Source of the DNA: an uncultured Erythrobacter sp.
Lineage (GTDB): Bacteria; Pseudomonadota; Alphaproteobacteria; Sphingomonadales; Sphingomonadaceae
Direction: 5' to 3'
Assembly (NCBI GenBank): GCA_947495555.1
Contig: CANLZI010000002.1
Location: 310,001 to 374,000 of the forward strand
Length of the DNA stretch: 64,000 nucleotides
The stretch's first letter is position 1. Each line of letters starts with the position of its first letter. The notes beneath the pieces are model-generated. The model was not told the origin of the DNA and made no database searches. It saw nothing but the letters and a program-made list of their open reading frames with translations. Positions 1-8,154 of this stretch are shown piece by piece. A program made the position numbers and the translations under genes.

Positions 1-739
1 CAGCCAGCACAATGTCGACCGCCTTGGTGGTCATTGCGTGCATCATGGTGGTTACCATCGTGACGAACATGATCTGGAACAGAGAAGTGCCGACCACGAC
101 ATTGCCGCTCATGCCCAAAATATACAGCATGGCTGGGACCAGAATAAAACCGCCTCCAACGCCCATCAGCATCGTCAGAATGCCGACGATTACGCCAAGG
201 AGAAGCGGTGCCAGCGGCGAGATATACAGGCCCGAACGATAGAATCGCCACCGCATCGGCAGCGCTGCCACCAGTGGGTGATGGCGGCGTTTCTTGACGG
301 TGTTGCCCGCTGTCGCTGCCTTCGGGCGGAGCGCATCCATCGCCTCTTTTGCCATCAACATGCCAATGGTGCCCAGCATCAACACATAGAGGATGTTGAT
401 GACTACATCGATTTGCCCGATCGATTGGAAAAAGCGGAACAGCAAAGCACCAAATAGCGCGCCGATGACACCGCCTGCCACCATCACCATGCCCATCCGA
501 TAATCCACACCATTGCGCCGGCTGTGGGCCAGAACGCCGGAAACGCTTGCTCCCGTAACCTGAGTGGAAGCCGAGGCGGCAGCCACGGTTGGCGGAATGC
601 CATAAAATATCAGCAGAGGCGTGGTCAGAAATCCGCCGCCAACCCCAAACAGACCGGACAAAACACCCGTTAGCGCGCCCAAGGCTACGATCAGCAGACC
701 GTTTACCGAGAGATTCGCTATAGGCAGATAGACGTCCAT
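1..739 (-). CDS. TSUP (TauE/SafE) family membrane permease, C-terminus cut by window edge
   Basis: The frame is open on the minus strand from an ATG at 739 to the window edge, giving 246 codons without a stop. It is hydrophobic throughout and holds the internal duplication typical of the TauE/SafE (TSUP) family: two glycine-rich segments, GLFGVGGGFLTTP near the N-terminus and MLMGVGGGFILVP in the second half. The family exports or imports sulfite, sulfoacetate and other small anions across the inner membrane; the substrate here cannot be told. A purine-rich GGCGGAGA lies just upstream of the ATG. The gene follows the NfrA-like gene on the same strand after 57 bases, so the two may be cotranscribed. 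The C-terminus lies outside the window. The family call is firm; the substrate is unknown. Confidence 0.85.
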   Translation of the reverse strand, partial: MDVYLPIANLSVNGLLIVALGALTGVLSGLFGVGGGFLTTPLLIFYGIPPTVAAASASTQVTGASVSGVLAHSRRNGVDYRMGMVMVAGGVIGALFGALLFRFFQSIGQIDVVINILYVLMLGTIGMLMAKEAMDALRPKAATAGNTVKKRRHHPLVAALPMRWRFYRSGLYISPLAPLLLGVIVGILTMLMGVGGGFILVPAMLYILGMSGNVVVGTSLFQIMFVTMVTTMMHAMTTKAVDIVLA

Positions 740-796
740 GGGTCTCCGCCTACCTTACCGGAGGCAGGGATTAAAGGCGCAGCGTGGGATTAGAGA

Positions 797-1981
797 TTAA
801 AAGCTGGTCGACAGTGTCACAGCAGCACCGGAATCGGGCTGCGCCGAACCTGCAACCCGCTCACGATAATCGACCGAAAGGCGCGCTGGCACCGAACCAA
901 TCGTCATATCCACTCGCACGCTGGGCCCAACGTCGACCCGTTCAGCACCCTTTTGCGCCCCGCCCCAGGCTGCTGCCCCCAAACTGACCTTGGCCAGATC
1001 AAATTGGCCAACATCTCGCAGGACATGCAATTGCCCGTCGGCAAATGCGGTTGCGTCATCTCCGCCGACATAACCGGCCTGCGCATAAATTTCAGCTCGG
1101 GCAGAAAACGGCAGATCAATCGGAGGCATTTCAGTGGTAACAAAGGCAGACGGGCGAAGCTCAACCCCGGCAACGCCGCTGCGCTGTGTTGCGCGCAATT
1201 CCGCATGGGCACGCAGCGGCAGTTTTGCCAGGGGTCGTGCGGATAAGCCAGCGGACACTTCGCTCTCCCCGCCATCGACCAAGGCACGATAGGCTCGCAC
1301 AAATAGGCGTGGATCGCGCGATGCGGTTGGAGCCAATCGGTAGTTCAACACCGCGCCAAGCTGGCTGGCACCATAGGTCGGCGCGCGCCCTTGCGAGACC
1401 AATGCAGAATTGGAATTCTGCCGCCAATAAACCCAAGCATCGGCCGACCAACGTTTGGATCCGGTGGCCGCATTGGGCAGTGGCTGCACCGGTTGAGGCG
1501 TCGCCGAACTGGCTTGTACAAAGGACTGTTGGACCGAGATCGGGACAGGCAGGCGGGACATCGCCGCCATCCAAACAAGCTGGTGCCCAGCAGTTGCGGC
1601 CTTGTTTTGCATGGGGGCAAACACAGGTGGGCCAGCCACATTTCCAACACCCTCAGATGCGTCAGCGTCTAAACCTTCAACCCGCATCGCAGTGACCGGA
1701 GGAAGAGGCGCAAAACCCTGCCAAGTCTGGGCTTTTGGCGCGGCATGCGATTGCGAGGGGGTCTCAATGCTAGCGAGGCGGTCAGCAGGTGTATCGCTGA
1801 CAAATATCGGTGCCGACAGGCCTTCAGTCAGTGGCCAAGGGGCTTCCCAAACCATGGCCCGTCCGCTTGTCCAGGCAAGTAACAACACAGCCAACATCGC
1901 CAATGGTCTGCCGCGAGATCTGGCGCGCAATCTGCTAGGGCGTGTTTTTCCCAAACCGGAATTGTTGCCAGGCCCGCTCAT
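797..1981 (-). CDS. NfrA-like outer-membrane protein, short form (394 aa)
   Basis: The start chosen is the ATG at 1981, which overlaps the stop of the upstream glycosyltransferase gene as ATGA; an upstream in-frame start would lie inside that gene. The protein has an N-terminal membrane segment (LAMLAVLLLAW), a Pro/Ala-rich linker, and a C-terminal region of about 190 residues of alternating, aromatic-poor strands ending in Phe, as expected of an outer-membrane barrel. It resembles the C-terminal part of the phage N4 adsorption protein NfrA. The E. coli protein is far larger and has TPR repeats that I do not see here. Together with the preceding NfrB-like enzyme it probably exports or displays a surface glycan. 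The family call is inferred from weak resemblance plus the strict pairing. Confidence 0.6.
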   Translation of the reverse strand: MSGPGNNSGLGKTRPSRLRARSRGRPLAMLAVLLLAWTSGRAMVWEAPWPLTEGLSAPIFVSDTPADRLASIETPSQSHAAPKAQTWQGFAPLPPVTAMRVEGLDADASEGVGNVAGPPVFAPMQNKAATAGHQLVWMAAMSRLPVPISVQQSFVQASSATPQPVQPLPNAATGSKRWSADAWVYWRQNSNSALVSQGRAPTYGASQLGAVLNYRLAPTASRDPRLFVRAYRALVDGGESEVSAGLSARPLAKLPLRAHAELRATQRSGVAGVELRPSAFVTTEMPPIDLPFSARAEIYAQAGYVGGDDATAFADGQLHVLRDVGQFDLAKVSLGAAAWGGAQKGAERVDVGPSVRVDMTIGSVPARLSVDYRERVAGSAQPDSGAAVTLSTSF

Positions 1982-3444
1982 GCTGGTTTCTCGGCGAGCA
2001 CAGGCACACTGATTGGTGGATCGTCCGCTGGCCCAAGCTGCCGCGTGGGATGGGCGAAGTGCGGTGTCTTGTCCCACACAATCGCGCTGCCCATCAATGT
2101 TCGGGCATAGGCCATCACGGCTCTACGGCCAGACATGATGGCAATGATGTTGGCCACCGGCATGCGCAGGACCGCCCTAATGCCTTCGACCCGGCCATAT
2201 TCGCGTGCAGTAAAGGCAAACCGCATGATCACGCGCCAGCACAGCGCCGCCAGATTGGCCCACAGGAGCGATTTCGCAAATGCCGACAGCTCGATCGGCG
2301 TGCCATAGCCCAATTGGGTGGCCGCAAACCCCAGCCCCGACAGAGCGAGCAGGACATATCCAACCATAAGAACGAAAGCCGATAGGGGGCCGCGCCGGTC
2401 GCGTAGCCGCATCCAACCCTCGACAAAATTGTTGGTCCAGCCCAACCGGTCCCAGCCTTGCAAGGCAATACCATGAACCCATCGGGTCTTCTGCGTAATC
2501 ACGTGATCCAGCCTTGCGGGGAAATAGGCGCGGGTGGCGATTAGATCACCACCGGGGGAGCGAGCCCGGATAAACCGGCAACGGCCGCCTTGGGCCGCCA
2601 CGCCCATGCCCATTTCGTAATCTTCTGTGAGTGAATCTGCTTCGAACGGCAGGCCTGTCCCATTGGCCTCGTCAGACCGCGCAGCAGCCAAACCAGCCAG
2701 TGCATGTCGCTCGACCGCGCAGCCGACGCCGGCGGCAGGTAAGGCAGCGCCCAAGGCGCCACGCACCACCATCGCCTTGCCATGGGACTCGGCGAATTCC
2801 TCGCAATAATGGCTGCCAATCCAGCGACTGTTCTTTTGGGGCAGAGGAAGCACGGGCAATTGCGCAAATGCGACTTTGTGTGAAGCGCGTCCAATCGCGC
2901 GGTCCAACATGACGAGACCGGCCTGATCGACCATGTCTTCTGCGTCATGGAACACCACCATATGGGCTTTGCGACCCAGACGCGTTTCATCCTCACACAA
3001 CGCCTGATACAGGCGATTGAGGCAATCGGCCTTGGTCGTGGGGCCAGGTCTGTCGTTGATCACCAAACGCAGGCGTGGATCATCAGGCTGAGCAGCGATC
3101 ACTGCCGCGATTGTGCCGGGATCATTGGGATAGCAGCCAACATACAGCCGCAAGTTGGATTGAGGCCAAACCTTCAGCATATGCCGAATGGTATCGCCTA
3201 TCACCGCGGCTTCACTCCAGGTCGGAATAAACACAGCGACTTCGCCCGACAGCTTTGCAGCGCTGATTTCTTGACGGTCAAACTTGGCCGCATCTGCTCG
3301 TCCGGTCAGCTTTAGCCAGAGCCATGTAATATCCACGGCCAAATCATCGACCGCACCAATCAAAAAGAAAATGCCTGCAAACAGCAACAATTCGTGCTGA
3401 ACAAGTGCGAACACTTGCCAGAAAGTTACCCCCCAGAAAGGCAT
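1978..3444 (-). CDS. NfrB-like membrane glycosyltransferase family 2
   Basis: This is a 488-residue inner-membrane glycosyltransferase. A hydrophobic N-terminal segment (residues about 10-35) precedes a GT-A domain with the processive GT2 signatures: the DAED acid motif in VFHDAEDMVD, the EDYEMG acceptor/base motif, and QKTRW, equivalent to the QxxRW motif of cellulose-synthase-like enzymes. At least two more membrane segments follow (VLMVGYVLLALSGLGF and the stretch after FAKSLLWANLAAL). It resembles the glycosyltransferase part of NfrB, which makes a surface glycan in E. coli, but lacks the C-terminal cyclic-di-GMP-binding region of that protein. Its stop overlaps the start of the outer-membrane partner, which suggests translational coupling and a joint role in making and exporting a polysaccharide. 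Sugar specificity is unknown. Confidence 0.75.
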   Translation of the reverse strand: MPFWGVTFWQVFALVQHELLLFAGIFFLIGAVDDLAVDITWLWLKLTGRADAAKFDRQEISAAKLSGEVAVFIPTWSEAAVIGDTIRHMLKVWPQSNLRLYVGCYPNDPGTIAAVIAAQPDDPRLRLVINDRPGPTTKADCLNRLYQALCEDETRLGRKAHMVVFHDAEDMVDQAGLVMLDRAIGRASHKVAFAQLPVLPLPQKNSRWIGSHYCEEFAESHGKAMVVRGALGAALPAAGVGCAVERHALAGLAAARSDEANGTGLPFEADSLTEDYEMGMGVAAQGGRCRFIRARSPGGDLIATRAYFPARLDHVITQKTRWVHGIALQGWDRLGWTNNFVEGWMRLRDRRGPLSAFVLMVGYVLLALSGLGFAATQLGYGTPIELSAFAKSLLWANLAALCWRVIMRFAFTAREYGRVEGIRAVLRMPVANIIAIMSGRRAVMAYARTLMGSAIVWDKTPHFAHPTRQLGPADDPPISVPVLAEKPA

Positions 3445-3531
3445 ACGACCCCCTTCCCCTAAAAAAGCTGCGTAACGCGTTCACTCTTTGCTTGCAACGC
3501 GGGAAAGTTTTCGAGAGAGAGGGCAGCAACC

Positions 3532-4755
3532 ATGACCCAGAAAAATCTCCCGCGTCGTTCTTTCCTTGCACCTGTTAAAGCCCTGTTCGTTGGGGATGCA
3601 TCAGCAGGCATACTTTTGATCTTGGTAGCTGCCGCAGCGATGCTCGCGGCCAACTCGCCATTGGCGGGTGCCTATCAGGATTTGTTCTATGGCGATCTGG
3701 CCTGGACCCCGATTGCCAAGCTGGATGATCTGCATCTGTGGATCAACGATGGCTTGATGGCGATCTTCTTCTTTGTCGTCGGGCTTGAAGTAAAGCGCGA
3801 GCTGATCGCGGGGCAATTGGCCGACCCGATGAAACGCAGGTTGCCCATCGTTGCGGCGGCTGCCGGCATGTTCGTTCCAGCCGCTGTATATATGTTGGTA
3901 TCAGGCGGCGGAGAATACACCTCGGGTTGGGCCATTCCCGCGGCGACCGACATTGCTTTTGCCATGGGTGTGTTGGGCCTGTTGGGCAGCCGCGTTCCTG
4001 CATCGCTGCGCCTGTTCCTGCTGACCGTTGCCATCGTTGATGACATTGGCGCAGTGATGGTCATTGCGCTGTTCTACACGCCGACTATCAAGATGGTTTG
4101 GTTGGTCGCATCGATCGTGGTCTTCGCCGTGATGGTGGGCATGAATCGCATGAAAATCAGTAGCTTCACACCGTATATTCTGGTCGCATTGGTGCTGTGG
4201 TTCTGCGTCTTGAACACTGGCGTTCACGCTACAATCGCAGGTGTGGTTGCCGCCCTTACCATCCCGATGAAGCGCAAAGACGGCAACTCTATGCTCGAAC
4301 GGTTGGAGCACGGCTTGGCCCCATGGAGCGCCTATCTGATTGTCCCGATATTTGGCTTTGCCAATGCCGGGGTTTCGTTCGCAGGAATGGGTGTAGAAGC
4401 CCTGTTTGATCCGCTGCCCTACGCCATCGCTGCGGGCTTGGTTGTGGGTAAGCAGCTCGGCATTTTCACAGTGGTATTCCTGGCCGTGAAAAGTGGCTTT
4501 GCCCAGCGGCCTGACAACGCCAGTTGGATGGAAATCTATGGCGTGTCGATCCTGTGCGGGATCGGCTTTACCATGTCGCTGTTCATTGGCGGTTTGGCCT
4601 TCCCGGGCAATCAATTGCTGATTGACGAGGCGAAGATCGGTATCCTGTTGGGGTCGGCAATATCAGCCATCATGGGCTATACCGTGCTGCGGCTGACCAC
4701 GAAGCACCCAGAAGAAGATTGCAACGATCAAGGCACCCAAAAAGCCAACAGCTAA
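3532..4755 (+). CDS. nhaA: Na+/H+ antiporter NhaA
   Basis: The product (407 aa) is the inner-membrane antiporter that exchanges cytoplasmic Na+ for external H+, used in salt and alkaline-pH tolerance. It shows the family pattern SAGILLILVAAAAML in the first helix, NDGLMAIFFFVVGLEVKRE, and PAATDIAFAMGVLGLLG. The two ion-binding aspartates are Asp170-Asp171 in TVAIVDDIGAV, matching Asp163-Asp164 of E. coli NhaA. About a dozen membrane segments can be traced. The ATG at 3532 follows a GAGAGAGGG purine run. The gene is transcribed divergently from the NfrB-like gene across an 87-base gap and ends shortly before a hairpin at 4809-4828. The length is normal for the family. Confidence 0.96.
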   Translation: MTQKNLPRRSFLAPVKALFVGDASAGILLILVAAAAMLAANSPLAGAYQDLFYGDLAWTPIAKLDDLHLWINDGLMAIFFFVVGLEVKRELIAGQLADPMKRRLPIVAAAAGMFVPAAVYMLVSGGGEYTSGWAIPAATDIAFAMGVLGLLGSRVPASLRLFLLTVAIVDDIGAVMVIALFYTPTIKMVWLVASIVVFAVMVGMNRMKISSFTPYILVALVLWFCVLNTGVHATIAGVVAALTIPMKRKDGNSMLERLEHGLAPWSAYLIVPIFGFANAGVSFAGMGVEALFDPLPYAIAAGLVVGKQLGIFTVVFLAVKSGFAQRPDNASWMEIYGVSILCGIGFTMSLFIGGLAFPGNQLLIDEAKIGILLGSAISAIMGYTVLRLTTKHPEEDCNDQGTQKANS

Positions 4756-4808
4756 TGGGGGTATCTGACCTGATCAGAGCCCCTATTAAAAGATGGTAAT
4801 CGGTGGAT

Positions 4809-4828
4809 AGCCTGCGCCAAAGCAGGCT
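4809..4828. terminator. Hairpin between convergent nhaA and glyoxalase genes
   Basis: A perfect 7-bp stem (AGCCTGC / GCAGGCT) closes a 6-base loop. It lies between two genes that end toward each other, so it may stop transcription from either side. The run after it is only partly T-rich (TTGTTGTCT), so the strength of termination is uncertain. Confidence 0.5.
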
Positions 4829-4835
4829 TGTTGTC

Positions 4836-5273
4836 TCACCAGCTTCCGGTGTTTTCCATGCTGGCCCATGGCTCCTTAGGCTCGAGCGATCCTTGCTGGA
4901 GAAGCTCGACCGAAATGCCGTCGGGTGATTTCACAAACGCCATATGCCCGTCGCGCGGGGGCCGATTGATTGTGACCCCGGCATCCATCAGACGTTGGCA
5001 CGTTTCGTAAATGTCATCGACGCGATAGGCCAAATGGCCAAAATTGCGGCCGCCGTCATATTCTTCAGCAGCGCTGCCATCTTCTGCTGGCCAATTATAG
5101 GTCAATTCAATCTCGGCCACATCTTCCTGTCCGGGTGCTGCCATAAAGATCAGCGTGAAACGTCCTGCCTCGATATCGAAGCGACGCACTTCCTCCAGAC
5201 CAATCAGTTTGAAGAAATCGACCGTGGCATCGGGATCGGACACACGAATCATGGAATGGAGAAATTTGACCAT
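4836..5273 (-). CDS. gloA: Glyoxalase I (lactoylglutathione lyase), VOC family
   Basis: This 145-residue protein is of the vicinal oxygen chelate superfamily and most like bacterial glyoxalase I, which turns the glutathione-methylglyoxal adduct into S-lactoylglutathione in the cytoplasm. The four metal ligands fall where expected: His6, Glu56, His80 and Glu123 (E. coli His5, Glu56, His74, Glu122). Two beta-alpha-beta-beta-beta modules can be followed, the second containing FGHLAYRVDDI and PDGISVELLQ. The gene reads divergently from the SIMPL gene. Other VOC enzymes can look similar, but the complete ligand set favours glyoxalase I. Confidence 0.85.
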   Translation of the reverse strand: MVKFLHSMIRVSDPDATVDFFKLIGLEEVRRFDIEAGRFTLIFMAAPGQEDVAEIELTYNWPAEDGSAAEEYDGGRNFGHLAYRVDDIYETCQRLMDAGVTINRPPRDGHMAFVKSPDGISVELLQQGSLEPKEPWASMENTGSW

Positions 5274-5357
5274 TGTTTAGCAAAGCCTCGTTCAAAATCA
5301 GTTCATCGATGAAATAGCACTGTTCATCGCATCAAATGGGTGCAGACGGAGGATGCA

Positions 5358-6113
5358 ATGAACGCAGAGAATGAGCAAGCAACAGTTGAGCAAGGCAGCG
5401 GTTTCTTCAAAGATCCGGTCACCCTGCGCTGGCTGTCCACTGCCGCAATTGCCGCTGCCGGGCTTGTGCTGGGCGGGTACTTGTTGGGCGATGGACTGCT
5501 GCGCGCCAAGGAATCCGAGCGTACCGTCACCGTCCGCGGCTTGGCAGAGCGAAACGTAACCGCTGATCTGGCGACCTGGACAATCTCCTATTCCTCCACC
5601 TCAACCAACCTTTCAAACGCACAGGCAAAGGTGCGCCGAGACACGCAGGCCATCGAGCAATTCTTTGATGGGCTGGGCTTTCCAGAAGATGCGCTGCAAC
5701 CGACCGGCGCCAATGTATCCAGCCACACGCGCCAAGGCGTAACTCATTACACCGTGCGACAAAGGCTGGCCCTGCGCACGCAGGACATAGAGCGCGCGCA
5801 AAAGGCTGTCGCCAGCCAATTCGAATTGGTCAATGATGGCGTGTTTTTGGAAGAGGGGTCGGGCATGGCCTTCGCCTTCACCCGGCTCAACGACATCAAG
5901 CCCGAAATGGTGGCAGAGGCCACCAAAGATGCCCGCGCCTCGGCAGAACAATTTGCCCAAGATAGCGGTGCGCAAGTGGGCGCCATCCGTGATGCGACCC
6001 AAGGATATTTCAGCATCGAGGGCCGCGATGGAGATTCGGGCGGATGGGGCGTCAGCGATTCGCCCTATAAGAAGGTGCGTGTGGTCACCACGGTCCACTT
6101 CTCCCTCGGCTGA
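5358..6113 (+). CDS. SIMPL (DUF541) domain protein
   Basis: The start is set at the ATG at 5358 because a strong GGAGGA sits 4-10 bases before it; a GTG 18 bases upstream is also in frame. The protein (251 aa) has one N-terminal membrane segment (STAAIAAAGLVLGGYLLGDGLL) and then the SIMPL domain, starting with ESERTVTVRGLAERNVTAD and ending with VRVVTTVHFSLG. SIMPL proteins form periplasmic oligomers and have been linked to oxidative-stress tolerance in some bacteria; no enzymatic activity is established. The family is assigned with confidence, but no role can be given here. Confidence 0.88.
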   Translation: MNAENEQATVEQGSGFFKDPVTLRWLSTAAIAAAGLVLGGYLLGDGLLRAKESERTVTVRGLAERNVTADLATWTISYSSTSTNLSNAQAKVRRDTQAIEQFFDGLGFPEDALQPTGANVSSHTRQGVTHYTVRQRLALRTQDIERAQKAVASQFELVNDGVFLEEGSGMAFAFTRLNDIKPEMVAEATKDARASAEQFAQDSGAQVGAIRDATQGYFSIEGRDGDSGGWGVSDSPYKKVRVVTTVHFSLG

Positions 6114-6222
6114 TTTGGCCAGATTTCCTTCGCTGTAGATGGGAAAAAGGGCGCAGATCAGTGATGATCCACGCCCCGTTCCTCATGCGATCAAGCGTTA
6201 CACTTTGATCAAAAATTTGTGA

Positions 6223-7083
6223 TTAGAAGCTCGCGCTGAGCGTGAACACGATGGCGTCGTCTGTGAATACGCCGCCCGGATCGATCAATCCGTCGCCTTC
6301 AACGCCAACATAAGACACACCAACGCTCAGCGGGCTGGCCAGAGCGGCTTCAACGCCAATCGACCAGTCAAACGCTTTGCTGTCATCTGTAAAGGTCAAG
6401 AAACCATCGGTATAACCGAGGTGACCAGTCACTGTCAGCGAGGTTTCGGGAATACCAAATCCAATATCGGTATAGAGATACAGATTGTCTGTGCTGCCAA
6501 GCGATGCTTGATCAGGAGCATAGGCGATCCCTGCCGTCAGTTCGGCTGGTCCCAGACCAAAGCCGAGCGAGCCATAAACCTCGAAATAGTCGGTTTCAGC
6601 GCCGGATACGGCATCGGGGTAAAGGTAATAGATACCGCCGATGTCATAGCTCAGGCCTTCGCCCAATGAACCGCCAAAGCCAGCATAAACATCCAGCTCT
6701 GTAGATCCAAAGCCGACTGTGTCATCGTCAAGGTTGGAGGCCCAGGTGCCAATATAGAAACCTGAACTGTGAGAGAAATCGACACCGCCCTGGATGGCAA
6801 GATTGCCACCAGAAAGGTCTACGCCGCGGAAACGATATTCTGAGGCGAGCGCGACATTTGCAGAAATTTCAAACCCGCTGTCACCACCAACTGAGCTGGC
6901 GGTATCGGCTTTGACTTCTTCGATGGCACGATCAAAATCGGCGTCTGAAATCTCCTCGGAAAGTACGAGCGTGGTTGCGCTTGAATTTTCTTCTGATGAT
7001 TCTTCAGCCAAGGCCGGTGTCGCCGCAAAGGCAAGACCGGTAGCGAAACTTGCAGCCATGAGGCCGCGGATGGACGTGAGCAT
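6223..7083 (-). CDS. TorF family putative outer-membrane porin
   Basis: The protein (286 aa) starts with a clear signal peptide cut after ATPALA, followed by an acidic linker and then a barrel. The segment VALASEYRFRGVDLSGGNLAIQ is the hallmark of the TorF/TIGR02001 family, and the chain ends in the alternating strand FTLSASF with a C-terminal Phe, the usual outer-membrane assembly signal. AAGGAAG precedes the ATG. Family members are thought to be general or substrate-specific porins, but few have been tested. A 261-base divergent intergenic region separates it from the phosphatase gene and should contain its promoter. Confidence 0.85.
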   Translation of the reverse strand: MLTSIRGLMAASFATGLAFAATPALAEESSEENSSATTLVLSEEISDADFDRAIEEVKADTASSVGGDSGFEISANVALASEYRFRGVDLSGGNLAIQGGVDFSHSSGFYIGTWASNLDDDTVGFGSTELDVYAGFGGSLGEGLSYDIGGIYYLYPDAVSGAETDYFEVYGSLGFGLGPAELTAGIAYAPDQASLGSTDNLYLYTDIGFGIPETSLTVTGHLGYTDGFLTFTDDSKAFDWSIGVEAALASPLSVGVSYVGVEGDGLIDPGGVFTDDAIVFTLSASF

Positions 7084-7344
7084 TACAACTTCCTTACTTT
7101 TGTTGTTGCTTCGTCCCGCCTGCGTACCCAGCGGTCACTTCTTTTGATTGAGTGATCTCACCTGAGTGCGAAACAATCGTGCACAAAAACGCTGCACTGC
7201 ACAAGAGAAATTACAAGCATTCGAATGCCAACCCATTTGTGTGGGGTTTTTGCACCACAGAAACAGTGTCAAGTTTGGCCGCGTCAGTTGCTGTTCAGCC
7301 CGCGGTGGCTTAAGGCGCGCTGGAACCACGACCACAACATTTTT

Positions 7345-8154
7345 ATGATGCTCGATCCTTTGAAAAATCTCTTTCGCTCCCGCAGCAAAAAACCCGCTTT
7401 GCCGCAAACGCCGGAAGGCGAGCGCTATTATGTGGTGGGCGACATCCATGGGCGTTGCGATCTGTATTCCGCACTGGTCGACGCGATCGAGAACGATATT
7501 GCTGCGCAAGACACTACCGATGTGCGCATCATCTTGCTGGGTGATCTGGTTGATCGCGGTGCCGACAGCGCCGGAGTGATCCGCCTCAGCCGGAAGTGGC
7601 AAAAGACTAGGAACATTCGCATCCTAGCCGGCAATCACGAGGAAATGTTCCTCCAGTCTTTCGACGACCAAGACGTCTTGCGTCACTTTCTCAAGCATGG
7701 CGGACGAGAAACTTTGCTCAGCTATGGCATTCCATCGAAACAGTTCAACGCGCTTTCGGTAGAAGAATTGCACGAAAGACTGCCGGACATCGTGCCCCAA
7801 GAGGATCGCGACTATCTGGCTGCATTCGAGGAAATGATCATCGCTGGCGACTATGTTTTCGTCCACGCCGGGATCGATCCCGAGCGGCCATTGGATAAGC
7901 AAAAGCGCCGCGACATGTTATGGATCCGCGACCGTTTTCTGAAACACGAAGGGCCGTTGCCCAAGGTTGTGGTGCATGGCCATACAATATTTGACGATAT
8001 ACAAGATCGTGGCAGCCGCATCGGTGTAGACACCGGAGCCTTTCGAACAGGCGTGCTGACCGCGCTGGTGCTGGAAGGCGATAGCAAGCGCGCTATCAAA
8101 GCCGTCGAAACCGACGGCGCAATCAAAATCGCTAATGAGGATTTGAACCGATGA
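7345..8154 (+). CDS. PPP-family serine/threonine protein phosphatase (metallophosphoesterase)
   Basis: With the start at the ATG at 7345 (a second ATG follows directly at 7348), the protein has 269 residues. The three metal-binding signatures of PPP phosphatases are intact: GDIHGR at 32-37, GDLVDRG at 66-72 and GNHEE at 96-100, followed by later histidines in VFVHAGID and VVVHGHT. It is therefore likely an active cytoplasmic dinuclear-metal phosphatase of the bacterial PrpA/PrpB or ApaH-related type; the substrate is not evident. The reading frame is open further upstream, but that part shows no conserved character and I left it out. Its stop overlaps the start of ugd by four bases (ATGA), so the two are coexpressed. 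Confidence 0.85.
   Translation: MMLDPLKNLFRSRSKKPALPQTPEGERYYVVGDIHGRCDLYSALVDAIENDIAAQDTTDVRIILLGDLVDRGADSAGVIRLSRKWQKTRNIRILAGNHEEMFLQSFDDQDVLRHFLKHGGRETLLSYGIPSKQFNALSVEELHERLPDIVPQEDRDYLAAFEEMIIAGDYVFVHAGIDPERPLDKQKRRDMLWIRDRFLKHEGPLPKVVVHGHTIFDDIQDRGSRIGVDTGAFRTGVLTALVLEGDSKRAIKAVETDGAIKIANEDLNR

Noticed and set aside
3901..4614. Minus-strand frame opposite nhaA
   Set aside because: Its Gln/His-rich composition is what the complement of a membrane-protein gene gives; nhaA itself is certain.
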